A stretch of 35,443 nucleotides of DNA, from the NCBI GenBank assembly GCA_015852425.1, contig JAAAIG010000073.1, positions 1-35,443 of the forward strand. Reading direction: 5' to 3'. The position numbers and the translations under genes were made by a program. Below are positions 1 to 11,569 of the stretch, in pieces; the first letter of the stretch is position 1; each line of letters begins with the position of its first letter. The notes under the pieces were generated by a model, which did no database searches, was not told where the DNA came from, and was given only the letters and a program-made list of their open reading frames with translations. The stretch is from Gryganskiella cystojenkinii. Lineage: Eukaryota; Mortierellomycota; Mortierellomycetes; Mortierellales; Mortierellaceae.

Positions 1-238
1 TCACCTGTAATTTTATTTTAGTACTGCTTTTGTTGTGCTTTTTGTACCCCCTTTTGATCGTAGTAGCGCCGCCTGAAGCTGAAAGGGGCAATTGGTTTTT
101 GGACTGTGACCCAATAAATCTCTTATCAACAAAAAAAATGTCCAAAGTGGCCTGTCCCACCTCTCCGTTCACTTTTAGGGTCACCCCATTTCCCTGTCTC
201 ATTTTATCCATCCATCCCTCTTTATCTTCCCATTCCAT

Positions 239-387
239 TCCCTCTCGTTCTCTCTCTCTCTCGCTCGCGCACTCACTTTCTCTCCCTCTTTCCTCCTTCT
301 CGGGAGTGCTTTCTCTTTCGTTGTGTGCTCAATATTTTACACAAACACATATAAAGGAGATAAAAAAAGAGTCGCTTCTTCCTAACC
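239..387 (+). promoter_or_regulatory. CT-rich leader with TATA-like box before the RalGAP-beta gene
   Basis: A dense pyrimidine tract of TCTC repeats runs from about 239 to 302. A TATA-like TATAAA lies at 350-355, 33 bases before the ATG at 388. If that box is used, the leader would be very short, so the CT tract may instead mark the transcription start region. Similar CT tracts precede most other genes in this window. The assignment rests on sequence composition only. Confidence 0.4.
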
Positions 388-3300
388 ATGGACCCGCATG
401 GTCAGACGGACCAGCACCCGTTCGATGACTTTGACCATGTCCGACCCATAAGACCCAGTCAAGAGCTCGAGTCCTTCTCCATCTCGACTAGTTCGTTCAT
501 CCCTGCTGGCTCATCCACTTCCGAGTCCCCCTCGGAGATAGCACCTCCTCTTTCAACCTCTACCTCTACTTGCTCAATCACACATACATTCCTCGCCGAC
601 CCTTCTACTTCTTCGTTTCCTTCTTCGTACAGGCAACAACAACAGCAGCAGCAACAACAACAACAGCAGCAACAGCAACAACTGCCACCTTCAATGATAA
701 CAACAAAATCAACGGCAACATTGCAATCCTCTGTCCCTCTTCACTCTAGTGCCAGTAATTCATCCTCACTCAAGAACGCGCATAATCACAACAATACCCA
801 CACCAATTCCAGTAGTACAAGTAGTAGACAGACAACATCTCTTCTTGGTGGCAACCACAACAATAACAACAGCCACCACCACCACCACCATCATCACCAT
901 GTGAACCCTGCTCATTCGCCCGGTCCATCACATTCCTCGACCTCCAGTCTCGCTACTAGTGCTGCCGCGCGATTTACCCAGGCATTTTCTCCTCTGCTTG
1001 CTGCTCGTCGAAAGTCGGCCGCGATCGATATGCCTTCTACGCCAGAGTCTTTCAAGAACTTGCCGTACAACCTCGCTAGTCCAAGACCGCAGCACGCCAC
1101 CATCGACGGATTACGCTCAACGAGTCAGGAGCAACTCGCCGCCGCTGCTTCGTCAACATCTACGACAGGCGCATCAGGATCGTACCAGCAACAGTCGCAT
1201 TTTGAGAGTAACTTCAGTAAAATTGCCTCGTTTAGCTCGCCTCGTTCAGCTCGGTCCCGAAAGACCATGCCCGCGGGCATTGCCCATTTACAGGAAGATC
1301 CTAGTCATAATCCCGGCTCCTACGCCACACCACCGCTCACCGCTACAGCATTCCATACAGGGTTGGCGCCGCATTACGGGACCGGATCGAACGTACAGGA
1401 GAGTAGCCACAGGGACAGCTCAGGAAAGAGTAGTCTCATTGGCGGGTCTGCGTCGATCGAGAAGGCGCTGAAAAAGGCTAAAGTCTTTATGGACGAAAAG
1501 GCAAAGCCAAAGGCGCGCGCAGCGTCTCTTTGGGCATTTATCGGTAACGTATTCATCTAAATCAAAGGAAAAATTCGTCAACGGTGGTGACCGCTCGACT
1601 AAACCTCACCTTTTTTTCTTACTGTTCTTCTTCTCATAGATGTCACCTTTGAGTTCGATCAGGCAAAGTTTTTCCAGGATCATGCGGACCAGGTCTTTGG
1701 CGTCACTCAAGACTCGTTCTGGCACCAGATCGAAAAGTTTAAACAAAAGCCTGATCGCAACAACCATCTACAGAGCAAGGAAGTCTTGGCGGTTCAAAAA
1801 TCTCTTCTTTTACTCCGTCTGATCTTTCTCTATCTACCAGACAGGATGAAGAGCGGTTGGAACCGAAGACCCATCGGTAGGGATACTTGTCGACATCAGA
1901 GACTGGCAAAAACGGGCTAAAAACTAATCAGAGTACTAATCCGCGTTTTTTGTCGATCATGGGTCTTTGAATCCTTAGCAAACATGCTGGCACAAGTCCT
2001 TTGCCACAAAAACCACCCCCGGATCCGTATATTTGGATTCCGTCTTCTACTTCTTTGGATCAATGACCAGACCGTGGAATACCCAGAGGCAATATACCTA
2101 TTTTCTAATGCCATCTCGCTGGATCTGTTCATGTACGATGGAGAGGACTTGTCCGTAGACCACGCCAGCACTTCTCAGACGAAACTGCCTACAATGAGCA
2201 GCGGAAGCTCTGGTCGAAAAAATGCAAAGATAGTCTCACAATACTTCGAACTCGCTCATGTCAACCTGGATCAGGAACTTCTGCAGTGTACGTTCCTTGG
2301 CGATAGTTTTGATCCGCCAATGCATTCCGTTTTTGTCATTACTCTTTATTTACTCTTCGCTTTTCATTTATACACTATTATAGCTGATGGACCAGTAATA
2401 TGCCCCAACCCGTCGCCTGCTACATTTCAGGATAGCATTCAACTCTTCCAAATATTCCTCGCCAATATCGTCCGTTTGGCTTATGTTGCTGCAGGATCAT
2501 CACCCCCTGCAGGAGAGATTGAATCCATCAACTCGCACCATCCACTGGAAGCTGACGGCGATCTGGGCGATGGCATCGCTGTTGGATTCGGGATCGATGC
2601 TGGAATGGCGGCCGCTCGGTTCATGTTTGACATTGTCAAAAAACACTACCTTGTTAAGGTTTTTCCTGAGTGTGCCCGAAGGTTGAGGCTCCTCAAGGAC
2701 GAAGGGAAAGGTACGATAGCAAGTCTGTAATGTTATTAATGTTGTATTCAAGCTAAAGTTCTCGTCAAACAGCTAACTCAAATCTTTTGATGCATCATAA
2801 TCTTCAGAATTTGGATACAAGACTTGTCCTCCGACAATCTTGCGGACAATCATCAGCTTTGTGATCCAGTACTGCTTGGATAGCAACGAGTTTAATTCAC
2901 CTTTGACGCATACTTCGCCAGCAACGCCTATCCTCAAATCTATTGTGTTCTCCTCCGAAATCAACAGGGAGATGATGCACGAGATTGTTCGGCAGGGTTT
3001 GACTTTGCCGCCAGGACATCCCCAGTACAAGGACATTGTCCGAGGGGCACTTCATATTGTTGGAGTGTGGTGTCTAAGTGGTGAAGAAGAGCGACCTTCT
3101 TTTCTCCGCAGCTCATCTAACAGATCTCAGCCTTCACAGAGCAGCACCTCGATGTCATCAGGGAGTCAGGATCAATCCCCTCAAACAACCTACGGACCCT
3201 ATTCTGTCGCGAATTCGTTCCTTAGACGATACTTCCTACTGTTGACCAACGTATTTTCAGAGAATCCAGCTGCGCTTCAAGACATGGGGTCCAACTCATC

Positions 3301-6300
3301 CTCGGAGGCTCTCGGATCGACTGGTAACCACGTCAAGCTAGACACGGATGCCTTATACAACTTGTATAAGGACGTGATTGGACTTTTCCGAGCCATCATG
3401 ACCCGAGGACAAATCGAAATGGATACACAGACTTGGGAGGTGTTGCTGAACTCGCTACTCGAGATCCAAAGAAGGGTTATGAATATGCCCGAGAAATATG
3501 CGATCCCTATTCCAGCCAATTCGACCGATGAATTGGCCGCTCATATTATCGAGGTACTGCTCTTGTTCAAAGCTCGTTGACTATGCCGCTGTCTAACGGT
3601 CTTAATAACTAATAACATTCCATTTCTTCTCTGAACTCTAGACTGTCCTTTGCGCCTATACTCGTTGCCCGCAAATCCCGGATTCTCAATGGATAGCCTT
3701 GAGAGAAACTATGATTCACAGTTTGCGCTGGCCGCAAGCGGTCGCTCAATGGGCTGTAAGAGTTGCGGTTGTTGATTTTTTGGTCTCTACCTTGGCTTCT
3801 TCGCCTGTTATCTAATATCTTTCGATCTCTGTTTTGCTATCGTAGCGATGGTCTCTTAGATTGACTCATGCACTTGCGCACGAAATCTTCCAGGTGGATT
3901 TGGATGGAGCAACAACAAAAGCTACGCAAGCATCAACCTCGAGACATGCAAGAAAGATGTCGGAAAAGTTTCGTCATTCTCGATTTTTGACGTCCAAAGC
4001 GGATAATTCTATGCGACACTCTATTGGCGGCGAACTATTGTCGTCTCAGGGCGTCGTTTACTCTCACCACACTTACCCTCTCCCAGGCGAGCGAGCAGCA
4101 TCTCGCAGAGCCAACAGTGTTCATTACGATCCTGCAAAATCTGGAGGTCCTAATTCCACTGGTCTTGGATCATCAATTTATGCTCCTTCCATGCTGGGTC
4201 ATATGGGATTCGTGCCTCCTCGGGAGGCGGGAAGAGAGTATCTTTCTGGCATCCGAGTTGACGTTGGCGAAGTCGACGAAGAAGAGCATTATGATCAAGT
4301 CGGGTCGCACATTTCGGCTCTCGCCGAGGCAATGGAAACAGCCGATGACAAGGTGCGACTTGTGACACAACTCAAAATATGCACAGCGCTGCATAAGAAA
4401 GGAACTGTTAACCCTGAATAACATTTTTTTGCATGTTTGATATAGCCTTCAAGAGCGTCCTCAATTTCCTTCCATGGACCTGACAGCCTGCATCTGGATC
4501 CGATTGTGGAGAGATTGTCTTCGTTGTATGGCATCTTCAGTACACCCGACTTTATTAATGTGTCTCTGAAGGGTCGTTCTCCAGAGGAAGTTTTGGCTGT
4601 CTGGAAGAACATTGTTTGCTCCTTTGGAAATCCGAACGATATCCAGGTAAGGAGGGCAATTGTGCACAAATTTTACTTTCGTCCATCCTTCTTCTTCCAT
4701 CGCGTGGGCTAATTATCATTTCGCTATCTGATACCATAGCTTCCGTTGGTGAAGACAGAGGTGATGCTGTGTGTCATTGATGTCTGGGATCTGCTCAACC
4801 AGACTAGAGCCAGTCAGCCGGTGACCGCCAAAGTGATTCCACCTCTCTACGACTTTGCGCCATGGTTCTTCGAGGCGGCTAAGAGTACCAGTGATGGCGG
4901 CGTTGGACTTCCGGCGATTTATGGAGGGTTGTGTCGGATGATGAGTCGTCGATATGACCAGGATTTCGATCCCGAGTACTATCAGATGTTTTATCAAAGC
5001 ATTATCAGAGTAAGCGTCAAGTTATTGCCTGGTATCACGTCAACCAAATCTGGATGAAAAAATGCCTAATAAGCGATTATCATTATTTCTTGTGATTCTA
5101 GGGTCTTTTGATTGACGATGCCATGATTGGGCACTCCATCCTGGCAAACAGCAGCAGGTTGTTTACGTTGTCGCTTCCTGGGAGTCATGTACTGGTTTTG
5201 CCGTTCCTGAATGCGATCAGGCAAATGGTGAGTGCGACTAACATGGAAGGTGATGCTCGCAACTACCTTGTTCTGACACTTACAATACACCTTTGGCCAT
5301 TCCCTGATCTTCTCCCAGCTCTTGAAGGACGGTCATCTCAAGGATGGAGTCAGCCATTATATTCGGAAACAGGCGTTTGGGATCCTTTGTTCCGTGAGCA
5401 TGCTGTTTTACGACTTTGATCACTCGAATTTTGGTCAATTCGATCGCTCTAACGACAACACAACTCAATCAGCGCCTGAACTTTTGTCTTACAAGCTGAC
5501 ATTCACGCGTCTGGTTTTGGATCTGACTATGGCAGAAGCACATGTCAAACCACTCGGAAAATTCTGGGATACCCACAGCATGCTTATTCAGCTCTGTGGT
5601 ATGCTAGTCGTTAGTGAGTGGAGCTCAAGTTTGTCGACCTGCGATATTGGTATCGAGAGCGAGCTTTTGTTGACAATATTAGATCATTTGTACTGGACCG
5701 AGACGAGCATCGTTCAGAGCTCTATTGAGGTGATCACAACTCTCTCTGGAATGTACCAGGATCATGAGGATAATGGATGGGTAAGCTTAGAAAAATTCTT
5801 TTGACTATGAGCTAATTGAAGCGCGTCTCTCCACTAGCTAACGTTATTTTGTTGGTTGACATAGATCATTCTCGAGATGGTGCTGTCGCATCTTTTGAGC
5901 GCGATGCAAGAGCATCTTAAACTGTTCCAGAGCGAGTCTCGACGAGGATTGATGATCTCATCCCTCTTCAAGTGCCTGACAGAATGGCTGATGGTGATTC
6001 CAGCTGACATCTTTGCCGAAACGGAACTTTCCAAGTGGGTCTTTGATCTCATTGAGATTGGACTCTTGTCGTCTGCTTCGTCAGATGCCAGCTCGGATAA
6101 TGAGCGTAAACGCGCATTGGCTGTTCAAGCGGCAAAACAGCAACAACAACAATATCAATTCCAGCAACAGCAGTACCAAAGATCTAACCGAAGACGCGGA
6201 CCGAATTTCAAGAACACCGGCAAGTCGATCCATCAGCATCACCGGGTGATGATTAGTTCTGGGCCGGTCGTTGACGCGGACAACGAACAACTGGCTGTCA

Positions 6301-9300
6301 AGGAGTCAGCCGAGGCTACTCTGATCCATCTAGTTCACTTCTTGAATAATGGACCTTACCTGCCAGGCGCGGACAAGTCTCTCGTCGCGTTGGGCATGGA
6401 TCCTCGGACATCTCAACCACCCCCAGCTGTCAGTAGGACATCTTCTGCGATCGGAAGCTTGGACGAGGATTCTGCTTCGGTTATTTCAAACGACAAAGAG
6501 AAGCTAGACAACCAAAAGGTTTTTGCACTGAACGACTCCATCTTGATCACTCTTGAAGAAGTAACCGCTCCGGACCGAATGGGCTTGCATAGAACGAGGG
6601 TTATCATTCGTGATGAGACTGGGCGATACGCCTGGGATTCGGAAATCTTTTATCGGGAGATGCTTGATGTCGAAACCGACGGATCTCTGTCTGCGGCTCG
6701 ACCTCGATCTATCCAGAGAACAGGATCCCGGTTCAGTGAACGGTTCGGTAACGGCCAGAGGCGGAGAAAAAAAGAGATGGCAAGTCAACTGATCTGGCGA
6801 GAGGGTGTTCAGATCCGAGAGGACGATACTCCCGCCACAAGAGCTGCTATTCGTGCTTCCAAGATGGCTACAGCAGCGAGTCCTTGTCCAGTGCCTACAG
6901 CCGAAGATGGTGTGCCGCTCTGGGAAGGAACCGGATTCAGTGGCGATGTTGATCTTCTGGATCAACTGCTGCATTACATTGGCGACAGACATCCAGATTG
7001 TCTCTTTGATGGCAAGACACCGTTGAATCAGTTGGATAACGGAATGTCACTCTCGACAGAAACCGATACTCTTCCTGCGCTTCCAGATAGTCGTGGTTTC
7101 ATTCGCAGGAACAACAGTAATAGTGCTCGATCGACGATCGATTTCGAGTTGAACCGGCATGTACAGGAAGAAAACTATTATACCCGGATCTCGGACCCTC
7201 AGGCGCGTGCGTGGTATGACAAGCTCGTAGAACTCCGGTCCAGTCTAATCCACCAAGAGGACGAAGAAGAAGAGGCATATCAAGGATCGAATACCCTAAT
7301 GTCCCTGGTTGTCAACTCTAATTGGTCCGCAATAACGCCGGTCGAGGGCGAGGCAGGCAGTACGGATTCGCCAGCGTCCGACCCGCACCATACATCGCTT
7401 TATAACCGCGCCAAGGAACTTGCACCAAGGAGAAGAAAGACTATACCCGACGGCGACCTTTCTTCAGGCGATATCGACGCCACTGCTCTCGAGAACGGAC
7501 TTTACCTTAATGGTGGTCATAGAGAGTCAATGGATCATACGAGAGACCTCAGGAACGCTGACTCGACGACTGCCAGCGACAATTTAATGACGGATGACTT
7601 TTGCATTGCCAAGGCATTCCAGCCGGTCATGCCACCCGAAGCCGAACGACCTTTGGATAGTTACCAGCATAGCCGACTGCTGTTGAGTCATCTGGGCTTG
7701 TTGTGTTTTGAGCGATTCCAGGAACACAATTTTGTGCTGCTGAATCCATCGCCGTCCCTGGACAGAGACCTCAAAAGCCTCGACAAAAAGTCTGGGTAAG
7801 TTTTTTTTTTCCGTTTGGTTATGTTTGGAGTAGCACTCAAGTTTCATGTTTGGGTTTGGAAAACTAACGATGTTTGCGTATTTTATTTGAATTTTTTTTC
7901 TTTGCCTAGGCGCGAGACGTTCAAAATTGCGCTCTTGTATGTTGCGTCAGGACAAGAGGGCGAGCAGTCTATATTGCACAACACTAAGGGCAGCCCGGCC
8001 TATAACGAGTTTGTTCAAGAACTCGGATGGGAAGTCGATCTTGCGGAGCACTCTGGATACATGGGCGGTTTGGAACGTAATGGGTCGAATGGAAAGACAG
8101 CAATGTATTATTGCTCGTCGACTCTTGAGGTCATTTTTCACGAGGTTGTCAGAATGCCAACCGAGCCTGAGGATCCACGACAGGTCAAAAAGGTAAAATA
8201 TACAAACGAATCCATGCGAAGATGAAGTTATCTATCATAATCCGGATAACCAGTGGGCATTATTGATTTTTAACTCCGTTTTTTTTTAAAAAAAAAACAC
8301 CTTTGTCTTTCTGATAATAATAGAAACGACATATTGGTAACGATCATGTCCATATTGTCTGGTCTGAGCACTCGAGAGCGTACGATCGCAACACGATTGG
8401 AGGCGATTTCGGCAACGTTCTCATCATCCTCTCTCCAGTTCTGGATCTGGAGGCCATCGAAGAACAAAAAAAGAAGCGAACGGGCGAGTCGTCCTTCTCG
8501 AGTGGCAGAAATACACCGACAGCTGATGATTTCACCCCTTCACCATCTACCACGACTGCCCCGCCTCGTCGCCCTCGATATGCGCCTCTGAAGAAAGATC
8601 AACATGGATATGGATTGGTGGCGGTCGAAATTATTCGGGACATGAACTTGCCGGTCTTTGGACCTCTTGTGGATGGGATGGTCGTTCCTCTATCACAGTT
8701 GGGTCGATTGGTCCGTCAGACGGCTATTCATGCGGCAAGATTGGCTACGGCCCCTCCACCAATGCCACCGACTCCTCCCTCGGGTGGATTCGTGGGTGCT
8801 TCGAATGCAGTCTCAGTCTCGACAACTGCTTCGTCATTGGCGACAATTGCAGGATCATCAGCAGGAGCCCCTGGTCTTAGTCATGGCACCACCAGTTCTG
8901 CGACCGGACATCATCAGCAGTCCTCACAACACCAGCGATCCTCTGGAGTGACAGGAGGCCACACTGGGGTACCAGGATCGATCATAAGCTCAGCGATGCA
9001 AGGTCATCAATACCACCTCTCCAACCCAGCTATCTTTGCAAGCGGAGCGAACTCGAATGCTAGTCTCAACACTAGTACTGTTGGCAGCGGCGTAACTACC
9101 GCGTCATCGTCTGCGACTGTTATCCCCGGGCTGTTGGGTCCAAGTCTGAGTACTCTTGGCTCCGCCAACTTGGGTAGCAGTGGAGCTCATGCTTCGTCTG
9201 CATCCTCGTTGGTAAGTAACTCTGGTCATGGCCAAGAGCCTTCAAACTCGAATTCGAACTCTTCTGGAGGAACAACGATAACCACAGGAAGCAGTAGTAC

Positions 9301-10081
9301 CGGTGGTAGTGGATTCTTGCAACATCATCATACCAATGGGTCCGGTCATTTGCTGGCCAGCACAACCGCAGGTGCAACGTCTTTTGGTCCTCAAGCGGCA
9401 CATCAACAAATCAGCACTCAGACCTCGAGTCAGTCCTTGTCTCGACAGTATATGAGTGGCAGTAATGGTGATGGATCATCTCAATCGGGGTCCACACACA
9501 CGATTACGACATCGGCAATCGGAAGTTCTTTGGCTTCAACATCCTTCTCGACCGCTGCAGCAGTGGCAGCGATTGCTTCTGGAGCAGTCTCTGCATTGGG
9601 AACATCGTCTGTGACATCGACTCCGCTTGGATCCGGGGGTCATCATGGTCATGGAAGCAGCAGCAGCAACAACAGTGGTGCAATTGTGACAGCAGCATCC
9701 GCGTTTTCAGGCTCGATGATGTCGGTTCACAATTCACACCCGTTCAAACAGCGATCATTGTCGATTGAACAAATCGCAAAGAGACACAAGGTTGAAAAGT
9801 GGACGTTCCAGCAGTTTATGGAGATTGTGTTTGGATACACGAGTCATCGTTCCCAGCACCGTCATCATCATCATCACCACCACCATCACCACCACCATCA
9901 TCATCATCGTCAGACTCAACAACAACAACCACAGCCACAACCGCAACCACCACCACAGCAACAACAGCCATCTCAGTCACAATCTTTACATCAACAACCA
10001 AGTACCAGTAGTAGTAGCAGTGGAAGTAGCAGTAATCATAATCCTAATCCTCAGCAGCAACAACCACAGTTGCAGCTCTAG
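388..10081 (+). CDS. Ral GTPase-activating protein beta-subunit-like protein, 14 exons
   Basis: Exons by hand: 388-1543, 1640-1876, 1979-2287, 2384-2710, 2808-3553, 3642-3755, 3846-4352, 4446-4646, 4740-5009, 5102-5227, 5319-5780, 5865-7795, 7910-8192, 8324-10081. All introns are GT-AG and the sum is 2809 codons, so 2808 aa. The N-terminus (about 1-385) is low complexity with Gln and His runs. The middle is a helical scaffold with RalGAP-beta-like blocks, including FALNDSILITLEE near residue 1705 and SRLLLSHLGLLCFERF near 2088. The Rap/Ran-GAP domain spans about 2129-2365 and contains KRHIGNDHVHIVW and LVDGMVVPLSQLGRLVRQT. A final conserved block (SIEQIAKRHKVEKWTFQQF, near 2701) is separated from the GAP domain by about 330 Ser/Thr/Gly-rich residues and is followed by poly-His and poly-Gln. 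In animals RalGAP-beta pairs with a catalytic alpha subunit to switch off Ral. The fungal target GTPase is unknown. The C-terminal end of the gene is certain; some mid-gene splice sites are less so. Confidence 0.88.
634..681 (+). repeat. CAA/CAG trinucleotide tract (poly-Gln)
   Basis: Mixed CAA and CAG codons encode about 16 consecutive glutamines in exon 1 of the RalGAP-beta-like gene. The interrupted codon mix argues for selection at the protein level or for an old, stabilised repeat. Confidence 0.9.
9862..9908 (+). repeat. CAT/CAC trinucleotide tract (poly-His)
   Basis: Alternating CAT and CAC codons encode a run of about 15 histidines near the C-terminus of the RalGAP-beta-like protein, directly followed by a Gln/Pro-rich tail. 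A second run of about nine histidines is encoded near 877-903. Confidence 0.9.
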
Positions 10082-10459
10082 AGTAACAGAAAATCTGATT
10101 TTGTAATTAAAAGAAGCATTTGCAGTACATAAACACTTGTCGATTCCTCCCATTTGGAAAAGATAAGGTGGTTTAAAAGCCTATCTTGCAATGAATATCC
10201 AGGTCATACTTTTTGCAAAGAGTCTTACTCATCTACACGATTTCTTCGATATCGGAACAGTTATCCTCAGTTGTGTAGTTGGAACATAAGGCAAGCTGGT
10301 ACTCGCCGCGTCTGAGAACGGAACTCTTTTATGGATTGGATCTGAGGGCATCTGAGGAGGTAACGACTCACTCCATTGCTGTCCAGTCATCACGAATCGA
10401 AAATACATCCAGTGGCCACTAAACTATTTTCGTGGTGTTTTTTATGCATTTCTTGTTAG
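10082..10459. other. 3' flank of the RalGAP-beta-like gene; no gene seen
   Basis: This stretch holds the presumed 3' UTR, with AT-rich sequence just after the stop at 10081. A short ATG frame opens at 10191 but stops after about 32 codons with no recognisable similarity. It could be the lost 5' part of the WD40-like fragment that follows, but nothing supports that directly. Confidence 0.4.
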
Positions 10460-11021
10460 GCGTTCCAAGGGAGATCTTATAACAGGGCCCAGATCAGATC
10501 CTGCGTGTACTCTGCTCAGCATTCCCTTGTTGCTACAAGAGCTTCCGAGGGTGTCGTCGAATTGTTTGACATCCGAAAGGGCAAGTAAGTTCTTGGACGT
10601 TACTTTTTACTACCCAATGGTCAATCTTTTATCGGCGAAATATGCACTCCAAACCATGAGTAGCATCAGCGCGGCACAGCTGGAATTTCCAGTTTGATCT
10701 TTATCGAAGCCAAGGATGCACCGGGCGAGGGTCCTCGTTTGATTGTCGGCTGTGGTAGTGGACCCCGTTGGCTCTATCTCTGCGTAATACTGCTTTCTCT
10801 CCCCCCTGTCGCTGCCGACAAACCCTCTCAACCTTTTTGCTCCAAAAATAGATAGTGTATTCTACGAGACAAAATTCGCAGGCGTTCAGATCCGTCGTGA
10901 GTATGTCGGTTATGATCTTGATGGACCCTGTGTCAGAGATCTCTGGGTACTTGACGCGACTTTCATTTTGTCCGTGTCGCCTAGGACCCTGTTGTTGGTC
11001 CTACGGTTACTATCTGCCTAA
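10460..11021 (+). pseudogene. WD40-repeat-like gene fragment, probably decayed
   Basis: Three conceptual pieces look like parts of a beta-propeller protein. Piece one (10460-10584) follows a TTAG acceptor and ends at a GTAAGT donor; it reads SLVATRASEGVVELFDIRKG, typical of a WD40 blade. Piece two (to about 10783) reads LIFIEAKDAPGEGPRLIVGC and can join piece one through an acceptor at 10692. Piece three (10852-11021) reads YETKFAGVQIRREYVGYDLD and ends at a stop. The phase between pieces two and three does not fit a good donor, and no start exon or further blades were found. I therefore infer a truncated relic; a fast-evolving short gene cannot be excluded. Confidence 0.4.
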
Positions 11022-11569
11022 CTGCCTTCTCGCCTGTAACTGCCGATCTTTCATCGTTCTGGAAGCCTACTGTCGCTACGGTGGAGAAGGTCCCGGTCAT
11101 GATCCCATGACTATGATCATGACCAGATCCGCCGAGTAGCTCCTTTCTCTTCCATCCATCTTGTATATAGGCCCTAAACCAAGATAGCTCTTCAGTTTAA
11201 AACCTCACCTTGTTTCTTGTCCATAGTCTTCTCTTTATACAATATCTTAACGAAAAGACAACTGTTTTCCTTGTCCCTTGTACGTTGTACTTTGTCCTTG
11301 TCCCTCTTTTCCTTGTCCCTGTTCTTCCTCTTTGTCCCTGTCTCTTCTGTCAATTTTGCATAATAATGCCAGTAGCGCGTTACAGTTTCTTAGAGTAGCC
11401 TCCGACCAAGGCGCACCTTATAACTAAAGTGAAACCACATTGCGTCAGGATATATACCACGCTCCATCCCTCCCAGTCTCCTTCCTCAGCTCTTTCACAT
11501 TAGCGCTACTCAACTCCAATCAAGTCACCTTCGTATCTTTCATTTTCAGTACTTCAGCGTCTTATCTCG
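11022..11569. other. Intergenic region upstream of the cystatin gene
   Basis: The region holds repeated CTTGTCCCT-like pyrimidine stretches at about 11269-11342 and a TATATA box at 11451-11456, about 115 bases before the cystatin ATG. No coding frame here resembles a known protein. The CTTGTCC repetition gives low-complexity frames only. Confidence 0.5.
11451..11456 (+). promoter_or_regulatory. TATA-like box of the cystatin gene
   Basis: TATATA lies in a short AT stretch between GC-balanced sequences, 119 bases upstream of the ATG at 11570. A CT-rich leader (CTCCATCCCTCCCAGTCTCC) follows it. Position and composition fit a core promoter; there is no functional evidence. Confidence 0.4.

Noticed and set aside
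9504..9737. Cysteine-rich minus-strand frame (run of Cys and His)
   Set aside because: It is the antisense shadow of Ser/Ala codon runs in the RalGAP-beta-like C-terminus.
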